DNA of 64,000 nt, from positions 47,316,630-47,380,629 of the forward strand of contig OY292274.1 in assembly GCA_958496175.1 (NCBI GenBank), written 5' to 3'. The DNA comes from Sisyra terminalis. Its lineage: Eukaryota > Arthropoda > Insecta > Neuroptera > Sisyridae. This document shows, piece after piece, positions 22,705-33,959 of the stretch. The position numbers and the translations under genes were made by a program. Below the pieces are notes generated by a model. It worked only from the letters and a program-made list of their open reading frames with translations. It did no database searches and was not told where the DNA came from. Positions within the stretch are counted from its first letter, which is position 1; each line of letters begins with the position of its first letter.

Positions 22705-25545
22705 TCATTTCTTTGCGGTCAATTTGTCAACCAACTCTTTGAAATGCAACACATTTTTATGGTTAGCCTCTTCGTATCCGGGGGCGGTAGCCTTGATATT
22801 GGCATACCATTTGGCCACATTTTTGTACGGACTAAGGTCATAGTTCATGATGTCAAATGTTGAAACAGTCGAAACTAAAGCCAAATCGGCGATAGTTAAG
22901 TGATCACCGGCAGCGAAGGAGTGTCCTTCTAGTATAGTGTCAAAGAATTTGAAACCCTCATTGATCTTCTCAAGTTTGGCTGGATCGTATGGAGCTCCAG
23001 CAAATACAGCAGGATACTAAAATTTGATAACAATAATTATAAACATTTCTCTGAATTCAAATGAAAAAAACGTACATAATAATCAGCGAATCGTTGGTAT
23101 AAGGTTCCCATATCAAAGTACAATCGCTGGTTAACCAAAGCTCGCTTTTTGGCGTCTTTTGGGTACAAGGAGTCATCTTTAGCGTATTGGTCGACCAAAT
23201 ATCCCATAATCGCACGACTATGTAAAAAAAAATTGAAAGGAAATTGTTTTAGCTTAAATTCACCCATTGTAAATTCGTTGCTTCGTTTATAGCGTTTATG
23301 CCTCAACCACAAAACTAATTATCGTAACGTTTGTGGTTGTGCATTGAAATATGAGATGAAACATTTTGATATTCGGAAATTAAACCGCAAACCGGAAGTG
23401 CGACAATTTTATTTGGATAGCCATTGCATTTAATTTTTCCAGGACTGAAGGAAGTAAAAATTAAATAATATATAAGTATTGATTTGAAAGTCTAAATTTG
23501 GTACAAACTACGTATGTAAGTTAACAAATCTATAAATAAACTCATTAAAATACCTTTATTTTTCAACTAAAACATCAAAGCAGGGTCACGATTTAGCATG
23601 GACAAACCTGGTAACTTATATAAAGCTCAATTTTTTAAATTGTTTGTCACAAAAGAATTCAATATAAAAATAACGAAAAAGTTTACGCTTTTTGTTAGTA
23701 TTTTAATTTTTTAGACATTTTTTACAATGTAGCTAAAATTATCAACCAAAAAGCTTTGAGAAAATGTTTAGCTACGTACTTCAATTTTTAAATCAATACA
23801 ATTTTTATTTGATGATTAATAATTTACCAAAAAGTTTTCTGTAAAATACTGAATTCTTGTAAAAAGGTAACTTTTTGAGAATTGTATGTTTAGGATGTTT
23901 AGGATTTTCTATATTTTTTGCTCTGAGTAGGACTATTTTAATTATGAAATTAAAAAGATAATAGTTTATCAGTTTTCAATTAATTCTTTAAAGGAAAAAA
24001 ACTAAAGTAAAAAAACTACCCAATTTGCTTACCGCCAAGGCCATCATTAGCCAGTGGTTTCAGAAGGGCAAAATGAAAGATATAGGAAGAATATAAAACG
24101 AGGTTTTTTGTACTTAATACCAGTGGCGTAGTGAGCATTTTAGCCGCCCGGAGCTTATTAAAAATTTGCCTGTTTTCATCATTTATTCAGAAGTTAGGTA
24201 AAATATCAAATTTCTTTAAATTCATAAATTATTTAACAATGTAGTGTTCCTCTATTTCTTAAAAGAAAATCTTTTATGGCATTATTTGTGAATTTTTCTG
24301 TGCTACCCGGACGCATGCCCCTCCTTCCACTACGTTACTGATGAATACGATGATTTATATAACAATGCTATAATTAAGGTAAAAAAGTACCTTATTATTA
24401 TAGTTTGACTTTCAAAAGTTTTGAGGCTGAAAATATATCTTTAGAAGGTAGTAAAAATGTTTATCCTACGATGTTAAAATTTGATAAATTAAAAGAATTT
24501 CACTTTTCAATGATATATTTTACTCAAGTTATGAAAATATTTTCATGATGAATTTTCCATTATCATCATAGTTGATATTAATGATGATGAAAAATCTAAA
24601 CGTATTCGGACAGATAGATATCTAAATGTTTGCATGTTTTGACGAATATTTCATTATGTAACAAATGAATCTAATTAGCATAATTGTCGCTATGAGTCAC
24701 AATTACAATACGTAATATAATACTATGGAAAAGAAAGGAAATTCAACTGCAATGCTAAACGAAGAGAAACGAGAACATAAAGCCTTCAATGTAGGCCAGT
24801 CGGAAAAAGGTTGATGAACTTACCTTTCCCAAAGAGCAAAGCCATTATCGTCCAAAGTTGGCACTGTATGTTGTGGATTAATCTAAAACAAAAAATATAG
24901 ATTTTGGATCTAAGTTTTGGTTTAACGCTAAAAAAAATTTATTCCTCTTAAATACTAAAAATTTTACTTAAAAATAAAAAGATATAAGATTCAAGGACAA
25001 GCCTTTCAAATTCTTATAATAATTACGAATTGGCGTAGTTTGAGATAATAATTACAATTAAATGAATAAGAACTTGATGACCTTCCTAGATGTAAATAAG
25101 AAGTGGATAATTCAATTATTGAACAAAAATTGTTGAAATGATGAAACTATCCAAATTTTTACGTAAATTCAATCCTCTTAATTTAAATTTCAAAATGATA
25201 TAGATATAATAAGATTAATGGATCATGTTGTAAACGATATCAAATTGAAATGTTAAACTATATCTTTGGCCAATCAGGAAGTATAACTAGTCGCATGAAA
25301 TATGTAGGATTATTATTAGGAGATAAAATATGAGAGGTTTGAATTGATAAATTTAATTTTTCAATACCGAAACTCAAATAAAACTTTTGAAAGTAATAAC
25401 AAACCTTAACAAATTCGGGTTTCAAATGTTCACCAGCCATCAAGTTGAGGAGCTTTAGGTTCAGGTCAACCCCAACGGCTTTAGCCGTAAGTAAAACGTT
25501 ACGGCATGGTGCGCTTCCTGGTACATAGTAAAAGTCAAGACCCAT
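22705..25545 (-). CDS. Delta-like cytosolic glutathione S-transferase, complete (217 aa)
   Basis: It conjugates glutathione to electrophiles such as insecticides and lipid peroxidation products in the cytosol. Four coding exons on the minus strand: 25545-25405, 24882-24824, 23217-23076 and 23016-22705, with phase 0, 2 and 0 introns and GT-AG borders throughout. The N-terminal thioredoxin-like domain (1-80) starts [15 protein letters not shown], giving the catalytic Ser11. The glutathione site is NPQHTVPTL (His52, Val54) and ALWESRAI (Glu66, Ser67, Arg68). The helical C-terminal domain contains FFDTILEG, then [18 protein letters not shown] with the N-capping-box Asp of the hydrophobic staple. 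Length fits the Delta class. The start is supported by an acceptor four bases upstream. Intron 2 (1.6 kb) holds a hAT MITE. Its paralogue lies 3 kb upstream in the same orientation. Confidence 0.95.
24121..24340. mobile_element. hAT-type MITE inside GST intron 2
   Basis: A 220-bp element starts CAGTGGCGTAGTG and ends with the inverse of CAGTAACGTAGTG. The flanking 8-mers CTTAATAC and ATGAATAC match at 6 of 8 positions, as expected of an old hAT duplication. Pieces such as GCCCGG recur near both ends. No coding sequence. Confidence 0.65.
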
Positions 25546-25549
25546 TTTC

Positions 25550-25733
25550 CTGCAAACAAAAAAAATCGAAACTGTAACAAACTTTCACACGCAACTTTAT
25601 AAATAAACTTTCTCTTTCAATCAATTATAAAAACTGGCAAACAAAAAACTATTATTATCTAAAGCGCTTATATGTGTACAATATTTTCAATAAAGGCTAA
25701 GAGCTTTACTTACAATATATTTTATTGCAAAAA
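25550..25733 (-). other. Intron in the 5' UTR of the first GST gene
   Basis: On the minus strand a donor ATATATT/GTAAGT (intron starts 25733) pairs with the acceptor TTTGCAG ending 25550. The coding exon then opens with GAAAATGGG, which places the translation start just inside exon 2. The noncoding exon would be about 25797-25734. Confidence 0.6.
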
Positions 25734-25796
25734 AGCTCAAAAAAAGTACTGTAGAAATCACACACAACCGAAGGTTTTACAATGAATTCTAAATGA

Positions 25797-25833
25797 TGAC
25801 TAGCCGGCTTGGAAACCGGCTTTCTTTATATAC
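25797..25833 (-). promoter_or_regulatory. TATA promoter of the first GST gene
   Basis: The minus strand has GTATATAAAG (25833-25824) with a CG-rich flank. TCATC at about 25799-25795 lies 30-odd bases downstream and fits an initiator. A small inverted repeat, AAGCCGG.../CCGGCT, sits between TATA and the presumed start. Confidence 0.55.
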
Positions 25834-25859
25834 CGGCGTCTGAGGCGTAGAAGGCGCAG

Positions 25860-26756
25860 TGTTTGGGGGCAATGTCGAAGTCGGAAATATTTTTATAATA
25901 ATGAGTGATTATAAAGTCACTATAGCAGTTCTGCCTATGTATCTAACCAAGAGATAGCAACCTCGTATTACCAATTTGCCTCAATTGACTAGAAGGTTAT
26001 TTCACACATGAAGAAACATGATCGTTTCGTGCATTATTTACTGACTAATATCTAAAGAACAACGACAACAAAAAAGATAGGAACCCTTCCAAACTTGCAT
26101 TTCTGCCCATTTTAAAACGAATTACAAATGATCTAACTTCGGTAATTATCTTAAATTATCCGGTAGAAATACTTGTGGGAGAGTGAATTTCTTGAGGGAT
26201 ATTTCATAATTTCATTTGACGTAAATTTGGAAGGCTTTAGGAGAAAATTTCCAAAAAATTCTGACGCAATTTGTAGTGGGTTTTCGATTGAATAATTAGT
26301 CAAATATTGAATTCAGTTTGGGGAAATTTGAACTAGAAATTCAATGAATCAGACAAAAACAAGTGAATGGTCAAGTAAATACGATTACCTACGCCCAATT
26401 TTGACTCATTTCCGAAGTGATAAGTGGAGGTGAGACTAATTATATTTAATAAAAATTTTATGAAAAAAAATTAATTTGGAAGTAACTGCACTGATAAGTT
26501 GATAAGTTGACATGGAAATCTTTATTGTCGTAATAAAAATGAACGTTTTCATACCCAGACCGAGAGACATTGACTGATTTTTATCGAAAATATTATCAAT
26601 CTTAGTATGAAATCATCAGAAATTAATAGTTTTTGGGGATTACTAGAATGAAAAATGGGCCTTAAGAAAATGCAACAGCCAAAAACTAAGAAATACAAAA
26701 AATCAAATCAAATGAATCTTTTTCGCTGGCTTTGAACAGTTAATCTGAGTATACAC
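25860..26756. other. Upstream flank of the first GST gene
   Basis: No gene. Any upstream control elements of the GST gene would lie here, but I recognise no convincing antioxidant-response or xenobiotic-response core. Confidence 0.35.
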
Positions 26757-27090
26757 TATATGAAATATATTATGGTTTTATTTATGCAATATAATTTACG
26801 AAATTAAACTATAAATATAAATTTGAACTAAAGTTCAAACAAATGTATTGACGTATTACCCGTATATGTTTTTCGATTGCCAAGCAATCTTCCTCTGTGG
26901 TCATCAAGTAGTATTGAATAGAAGTTATGAAGTGATCCAATATTACTTAATGACTACTGAAAAAGATTGCTTGGTAATCGAAATACATACCTGGATAATA
27001 TATGCAATATGAATATTTGCTTAAATTTATGTTTCAAGTTTACTTTTGGAAATTTCATTACATAAATAAGACCACAATATAATTCATATA
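26757..27090. mobile_element. Long hairpin element (foldback MITE), about 165-bp arms
   Basis: The left arm (26757-26932) and right arm (26938-27090) are imperfect inverted copies over almost their whole length; shared blocks include TCGATT.CCAAGCAATCTT, GTCAT.AAGTA and TTTTATTTATG. The loop is only a few bases, so transcription would give a nearly continuous hairpin. No coding sequence. Confidence 0.7.
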
Positions 27091-27875
27091 AACTTCATAC
27101 AATCAACTTAATCTGTATGCATTTTTATTCGAGCTTTTGGAAAATTTAGACACCCCCACCTTCCAAATGTGAAGTAATTAAGGTATTCACTTTGCATAAG
27201 TAGATAAATTGTATTTTAAATATTGTATTAATTCTAGTAATTAAGATGATAATGCAAACTGCATTTTCTAAAGCAGAAAATAATTATTAGCGTTTACTTA
27301 TGCTTTACATACAATTGTGCCAAAAAAGTGGAAAGAACAGATTTAATAATCTTAAAGCAAGAAAAAGAAAACTCGAATTTAAGGAAGGCTATTTCGATGC
27401 ACAACAATATAAGAAAACGAAATTGTTACTAGTGAGATTTAAGTCGTCGTTATATATTTCATAACTGCTGTAAAATGGATTTGAATACTGTATTAGATAG
27501 AAATGAGTGCTAGTATTATTGGAAAAGATAATCGGAAGTTCCAGCAGAGGAAGATGATGAAATCAACGGTGGCGACATGATTGGAAGATGATAATGGCTT
27601 CGCAATTTGAAATAGTGGTTCAACTGTTCATCATACCAACTATTTAAAGCAGCAGTCAACAAAATAATAATTGCCATGAAATGCTGAAGATATGAAAAAA
27701 AATCAGTTGTGTCAGAAATCTAAATGACAAAAAAATTATACTTTGTTTCAAGTAGTAGAGCTAAAGTGTAGAAAAACTATGTCTCATAAGGCCAACTCTT
27801 TATTTGGATCATGTTTCATTCTTTCTTCGTCTAACAATATCACATTTGGCATTTGTTGGTCTTCTATTTAGTGAT
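27091..27875. other. Non-coding stretch between the two GST genes
   Basis: No gene is supported. A short acidic peptide-like frame near 27540-27590 (EVPAEEDDEINGGD) ends at a stop and has no splice support. Confidence 0.35.
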
Positions 27876-28041
27876 TTTTTATTATTGTTATTTATCGCCG
27901 CTATATAACAGTCAGAGTCTTTAGTGACTCTTGAGTTAATAAAAAACCGTAAATCGAGAAATATTGAAAAAAAATTCTGTACGAGTATCAAATCCGACAC
28001 TAACCAGTTCTAGAGTGACGACTTAGACCACTCAGTCGCCA
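27876..28041 (-). mobile_element. tRNA-derived SINE, copy 3 (minus strand)
   Basis: On the minus strand the A box is TGGTCTAAGTCG (28030-28019) and the B-box-like GGATTTGATACTC (27995-27983). The order and body (TTTATTAACTCAAGAG, GCGGCGATAAATAA) match the copy at 17631. The B box has lost consensus bases. Confidence 0.62.
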
Positions 28042-28561
28042 ATAAACTTATTTAGTGATTGTTTGATCCAGGGGTGGGCAAACTTAATACTGGTATCATC
28101 GACTTTAATTATGCTCATTAATACACGATCGACTTCGAAAAATGGGTTAAATTAAAAACAATTACAGATTTAAAGAAAGAATGAGTTGAAGGGAGTATAA
28201 GGTCTATTTGGGATTTTGGGAATCGGTATTATCTGTTGAAGAAAAGATGTATGTTTTAACACATTTTAACACATATTCCATACAACCATTAAAAATCATT
28301 ATTGGAATAATAATAATTTAGATAAGCTTCAATTTCTAAAACTTTTTTGTAGCCATTATCAGCAAAAAAAAAACTAGAACCTTTAGAATTCTATATTTAT
28401 CAAACGAACTACTAACTTAAAATAAGTTAAATCATTATATATTAAAAAAACGACGAAAAAGACTTTCATAAAAAGCATTTTTACTCTTTAAAAAAATTAT
28501 TAAAAATATTGATAGCATAATAAAGTTTTAGAAGGTACTGAATACAATAGTAAGAATGAAA
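28042..28561. other. Downstream flank of the second GST gene, with a hAT-like end
   Basis: At about 28070 CAGGGGTGGGCAAACTT matches a hAT terminal inverted repeat, and GATCGACTT follows as in related elements. No right end was found. No canonical minus-strand AATAAA was seen close to the GST stop. Confidence 0.35.
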
Positions 28562-29546
28562 TTATTTGTTCTTATTGTGCTTGGCGATAAATCGGTTGGC
28601 TTCATCCCTGAAGAGAAGTGCGTTTTTCCAGTTTTCCTCTTCATAACCCGGTGCGACTTTTTTGATATTTTCATACCACTTAAGAACGTTCTTATAAGGA
28701 GTTAAATTATACCCCATCACGTCATAGTTTGATACAGTGACAGCCAAAGTCAAATCAGCAATTGTAAGTGAATCACCCGCTGCGAAAACTTTGCCCCCGA
28801 GAATTGTATCGAAGACTTTGAACGCGTCATCGATCTTTACCAAAAGTGCTGGATTATAATCGGCACCTTCCAAAATCACTGGATACTACAACAAACAAAT
28901 GTTTTAGTTAAAAAGTGATAAATCATTAAGAGTTTAGGTAATTGTACGCTAATTTGATGAACAGTATCATTCATCGATTATTATGTTACAAGGATTTTAT
29001 ATAACGCTCTTGGTTTTTCTGTAATTATATTTTCCGGTTATCACGATATGCAACTACTGTTTAAGAAAATGGGATGACACTTACGTAATAATCTGAGAAT
29101 TTTTGGTACAGAGTTCCAATATCAAAGAAAAAGAGATGATCAACAATGGCTCTTTTTTGTGGATCTTTGGGATATAATGAATCATCTTTTCCGTATTTGT
29201 TTACCAAATAAGCCATAATAGCACGACTGAAAATTATAAATTGAGTAATAGGTAATAATTTTTTTTAAAAAAATTCAGTGTTTTACCTTTCCCCGAGAAT
29301 AAAACCATTGTCATTCAAAGTCGGGACAACTTGCTGAGGGTTTATCTGAAAAAATATTTAAAATTTATGACCCATAAGAAGTAATTAAATTTATGTTATT
29401 CTTACTTTTGTATATTCTGGAGTTTTATGTTCGCCTTTTTCTAAGTCGATAACGATTAAGTTGAAAGCAATGTTTAGAGCTTTTCCAGTTAAAAGGACAC
29501 TTCGACAAGGAGGACTGTCGGCCAGGTAGTATAAATCGAGACCCAT
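28562..29546 (-). CDS. Delta-like glutathione S-transferase paralogue, complete (221 aa)
   Basis: Four coding exons on the minus strand: 29546-29406, 29345-29287, 29226-29085 and 28885-28562. The first three equal those of the neighbour (141, 59 and 142 bp), with the same intron phases, so the pair arose by tandem duplication. It starts [17 protein letters not shown], so Ser11 is kept but the preceding Pro-Gly has become Ala-Asp. In the glutathione site NPQQVVPTL has Gln where the neighbour and most Delta GSTs have His52, and ILGESRAI has Gly for Trp65; Glu66, Ser67 and Arg68 remain. The C-terminal domain ([26 protein letters not shown]) is intact, and the tail ends in a Lys/Asn-rich extension. 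Introns are much shorter than in the neighbour. The frame is fully open, so it is likely functional, perhaps with altered glutathione affinity (inference). Confidence 0.94.
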
Positions 29547-30984
29547 TTTCCTTGAAATAGTGAATAAAAGTAAAATTAGATCGACTTAGGAGAAATCGAT
29601 AATATTGAAAAATGATCAGAACTTGTAAGAGATCCAATGTTCAGTCTCGGATTCTCTGTGGGAATATGATTAAACTGGTTTATAGATTGTATTAAATAGA
29701 GGAATTTAAGGCAAGCCACGAACGAGTTTTGGATTTTTATTTTGATTACAAGAAAGTGAGACGTAGGTAAATAATTTTTATGAAATCAATTGAGGAAAAA
29801 ACAAAACAAAAATGAATCGTAGATAATAAAATAGACAAATTGAATTTTAAAGAATAGTTTAAATAAAGTCTTATAAGTTTTTATTTATCATAAATTTTTT
29901 ACTTTATACAAATATTTAAATAATTCAATCACTCATCCACAATAACTGAAAAACAAATTCAACAGAGATTAATTTACCAAGAGATATCTAATCTTTTTGC
30001 ATGTTTCACAGATAGATATGTACTCACAGAATATTTGTTTTTATTTTATTTTTTTTAAATTGCGATGTAATGTTTTTAATTTACAGATACTCGTCACCAA
30101 GTTGCTGAAGATAAATCACGAGTATAACTAAAAGAAAATGTTTTCGTGCATTTTTTAATTAGAAAAGGCCGGTTCTTAGTGAGAGTTATAAGTGAGGGTA
30201 TTAAAATGAATTCAATATAGTGTAGTAGGGAGACCTTAAAATAGAATTCAAAACAGTTATATCTTTGCCAACCTTGAAATTAAATTATGGTGGAAACCTT
30301 ATAGTTTATTTATCATTATAAGTATCTGCATACCCCAAAACTTATAATAATGGCTGTTAGTAATGTTTCATAAATAATTAATGAAAATGCATTAATGAGC
30401 TTATAATCAATTGAAAAAACTTGTATTAGAATGAGCATGGTTTTCTCATAGCTGATTTTATTGTTAACATTAAAAAAACTATTTAACACGTTACTAATAA
30501 TGCGTCGTGCAAAAATTTTTTTTTAATTAAAATTTTTGATTTTCAAAAAGAAAAAAATAAATCAAAATAAGCAGCTTAGGTTTGCATACTTTATATTCGC
30601 TAGATCTCCGAAGTATATGTATGGATTTGTAAAAAATAAATTTATGTAAACGCCACCTAAAATTTTTATTTCGATGCAATCGAATCGAGTCATTAAAAAC
30701 TATTTCTTAGTTATATCATTTTGTTACGAAACATTATAAAATAAAAATAAAAAATAAAAAATATTTAAAAAATAAAAATAAAAATTTCACCTCTTTAAGA
30801 ATTCACAGTTTAATATTCTCTTCGAGCAAATTTTAAAAATTTATTATTAATTATCCTTGCTTTGCTTAAAAAACTAAGATTAATATTCTACTGATTTTCC
30901 AATTTGTTAATAGAAACTTAAAGTATAAACATGTATATTAACTATAATACTTATAATCACCACAATTGTCGAGCATAATTTAGT
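29547..30984. other. Upstream flank of the second GST gene, AT-rich
   Basis: A TATAAA-like CTATAAACC on the minus strand near 29681-29688 could serve the GST promoter. The bases before the ATG (TTTCAAG then GAAAATGG) resemble the 5'-UTR acceptor of the paralogue, but no donor was found. An AAATA-rich low-complexity tract lies at 30736-30785. Nothing else is seen. Confidence 0.35.
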
Positions 30985-31280
30985 GCAACCGTCAGATGTC
31001 GTTTCCATTGCGCACGGAACGAATAAACACTATCCAAATTGTTTATTACGAAAAATTTGGGATAAACTCCAGAAGACGATGTGCACGTCTACATCCAAGT
31101 GTATCGGACTGCCTAATGGATCTTTTAATCAACGATTCAAATAACTTTTTAACGTTGGCTTCGGAACAATTTTACGCAAAATTTGTTGTGAAACTCCAGG
31201 AGAGGAGGTTTGTGGAAACTTCCTGGTACGTTAGAGAACCGACCTCGTGACCGTAATCCCAGAATTCGTCATGTGACAAA
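30985..31280 (+). pseudogene. Possible transposase N-terminal (HTH) relic
   Basis: The frame 30996-31250 begins MSFPLRTERINTIQIVYYEKFG and continues for 84 codons. The opening resembles the helix-turn-helix leader of transposases of the Tc1/mariner type found in insects (PLxTERIxxIxI...). A shifted frame near 31200 gives GKLPGTLENRPRDRNPRIRH, like the 'G-GRPR' segment that follows such domains. There is no catalytic domain downstream. It may also be chance. Confidence 0.3.
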
Positions 31281-31775
31281 ATTTGACTCAATTTGTGAAT
31301 TTCTCAGCAGAAAATGATGATATTATTTATTTTCTCAAAATTATGTATTCTATCAGAAATGCATTTTTGACTTGTTCAAATGCATCACCTGGTTTGTATA
31401 TAATAATAAGGAGTAGAAAATTTTTATTTGCTTTTAGGGACAAAATGCAAAAGAAACACTTAATTCGATTCAACATGCCCTTTTTGGCGCTTTTGTATTT
31501 TTTGTGCTAGATCGCCTTGTTTACTTCGGTGAAATTCCTATAGATACTTACTCAGTTTTTTGTACATATGAACGTAATTGATTTGTGTGCATATGAATGT
31601 TTCATCCTATTAATGAAGTTGTTCATTTCTCGTAGTATGTAAAATTATGCACAATCCGTAAACTGAAGGCAACTTTTAATCGGTAGACTGTAGGTCGCCA
31701 TACATCGGCAGTGATGTTGGATTAAGAAGAAGACTGTTGGTACTGCATTTTTAGATCTACTATTAAAGTCAAACT
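31281..31775. other. Non-coding stretch left of the provirus
   Basis: No feature supported. Confidence 0.35.
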
Positions 31776-32754
31776 AACTTGTTATAAATTGCACTCACCT
31801 TCTAAGTTTACTGAAGCTTTTTCTATTGATGTTATAAATAACAATGACCTGAAAATAGATCAACAAATGCAATAATAAATTAATATCAAAATAAAATAAT
31901 TCAATTGGGAAAAAAATTGAATTCCCTGAAGTTTTGAAGGTTTAAGTGTATGTAGAATAATGTCTAAAGAAGCTTTTTTATACAGAAGTTGACATTTTTT
32001 GATATGCAAAGCGTTCATAAGGCACCCGTAACATACTACACGTCTGAAATTTAAATTCGTTTCGTTTATAATTATTACTAGAATTTATAAGTGGGAAAAC
32101 GCATTTTGTTTGGGTCATCAGATTTATAGTTTGGCACTTTACAAATTAACATATTGTAACAAAAAGGGATGTCTGTCTCTCTCTTTGTGCCATGCCAGCA
32201 CGCGATTGGCTGAGTGACTTCTATCTCTCTCCCACCAATGCAAATGTACATATAGATTGTTCTGGAAACATCTAGTAGATGGTGGAACGTTGGCGAACAA
32301 TGGAGTTTATTCTAGAATGTTGGGTTGCGGGTATATAAGTCGCTCAGCTCAAGCCCAGGGACAGTTCTGTATAGAAATTCAGTTGTGAATTTCCGTTACA
32401 ACAAAGCGATTATAAAGCGATTTTTAGTGTGATTTGAATTAAAAGTGATTATTGTCATTTAAGTGATTGTTTTGACAAGTGTAATTGTGTAATAAAAAGT
32501 GAAATCAAAAAAGTGATTGCTAAGTGTGAAAGTGATTATTTATTTCCAAACGAAATTAAAAGAACGAATAAACGCCATCTCAATACAGTTTTGAGACGTC
32601 ACGTTACAATATAATTCTTTATTTTTAAATTTAAATTATTTAAAACGTTACAATTTTTTTTTTATAGTTAATTGATAAAAGATAATACTTTGACAATGCA
32701 TTTAAGTTAATAAAATAAAACTAAGTAAGGGCAGTTCAAGGGGATGTGATAACT
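31776..32754 (-). repeat. 3' LTR of the provirus (split by a nested solo LTR)
   Basis: It aligns with the LTR at 37472-38029: shared blocks include TTTTATACAGAAGTTG, TTGGGTCATCAGATTTATAG and GACTAAGTAAGG-type sequence, ending at GTGATAACT. Without the nested 454-bp element and its 4-bp duplication it is about 520 bp. The outer end is set only roughly at 31776-31781. The two LTRs have diverged strongly, indicating an old insertion. Confidence 0.75.
32155..32608 (+). mobile_element. Solo LTR, copy 2, nested in the provirus LTR
   Basis: A 454-bp unit begins TGTAACA, ends CGTTACA, and is flanked by a clean 4-bp ATAT duplication (32151-32154 and 32609-32612). It is the same family as 6087-6568. 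It has one TTCTGGAA (32260), one TTCTAGAA (32310) and TATATAA at 32332-32338. It lacks the 35-bp repeat expansion of copy 1. It inserted after the provirus. Confidence 0.85.
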
Positions 32755-32769
32755 CATTCCCCTAAGGTG

Positions 32770-33945
32770 GAAGTACGATTTTCCATGGAAAATCTGCAAC
32801 ACTCGATAACTTTTGAGAGTGCGTTGCTGCTCTGATATTCGATGATCGCTGTTGGATTTGCTGGTTTCCTGATTTTTTTTTGGTAAGACGAAGGCTATGT
32901 ACCTCATAAGAACTGTAATTGTGAATGTTGAGCTCATGTGTATTTGATGTTTCGATTTTATAAAGTGTAATTTTTTGTTATTTTCGAAATTTTGATTTTG
33001 TAGTTCAAGGAGCGAGATGTCTTCTAACAGTTCTAGTAGGTTTAGTTTGTCGAAGATAATTTGTGGTTTGATGAGTTCATCCTAGATGTATCGGCTGGAA
33101 CTGATATAGCAAATGTGTCATAGCTAATGCAAATGTTTGGTAACTTCCATTGAAAGTATACACATGGCTATCACAAATGGAATAAACCTGAAGGTTCAAT
33201 TTTGAGTCGATGATGATGATATTTGGTTCGCTCATATCGATGAAATCCGTTTCTCTGATTTTATGCATTTTGCATTCAGCAGGTTTATCATCCAGAAAGC
33301 TGATTTAGGGTACGTTTGTTCAATTGCAGATGTATTGCTGTTTTATAAAATTACAAGGTTTATCGAGAAAAACATAGTGTGTGCCACAAGTTAAAAAAGA
33401 GTTTTGGATTTCAAAATAAGACAATTTCTTGGAATTGGTTTTAAATGAAGGATTTTCAATAATTTGTTATGAAATATTGGTATTCGAACAATAAGGGTAA
33501 CCTTTGTTTGATTATAGTAAGCCTATAAGTTTAATACCCAAAGCTTTATGTTCATCCATCACAACGTTAATTAGTTTTGATTGCGATTTGTGAATTTTAA
33601 TTAATTCATTTTTGATGAGAATGTATTTTGATCAAATACTTAATTTACCAAAAGTTATAATGATTTGTGATTGAACAATAAACTGAATAAATTGATCATA
33701 TCCGTTGACTAAATCAATGTAGCTTCTTCTAACAGCTTGCTCCTTTTTTTAAAAAGTTTTCAATACTTTTGAATTGTTGCTCATTAAGTATCTATATCTT
33801 TTGTAAATCATATTGATTTAATTATAGTTTTTCTATTTCGTCATTTAGTTGAATTGTAACAGAGTTACCCATATTTCCAATAATTGCTTTAACTGTTGTT
33901 CCCAAGCCATTTATTAATAAAATTTAATTTGTTTTTATTCTTAGT
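32770..33945 (-). pseudogene. env-like gene remnant of the provirus
   Basis: On the minus strand, frames can be followed from a region with LGTTVKAIIGNMG (the stretch that follows the cleavage site in errantivirus Env and related fusion proteins) through an ectodomain-like part, to a C-terminal hydrophobic segment near 32890-32940 and a Lys-rich tail at the purine tract. The role in intact relatives is membrane fusion and spread. Several stops, including those near 33077 and 33265-33320, break the frame, so no protein can be made. The upstream portion is cut off at the inversion junction near 33950. Confidence 0.65.
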
Positions 33946-33959
33946 TTTATGGCAAAAAA

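Noticed and set aside
27540..27600. Acidic peptide-like segment (EVPAEEDDEINGGD) that could be a transposase leader
   Set aside because: Too short, closed by stops on both sides, and no recognisable domain nearby.
32707..32937. Stand-alone 76-codon gene at the left end of the env region
   Set aside because: It is the C-terminal tail of the env-like remnant plus the purine tract and LTR edge, not an independent gene.
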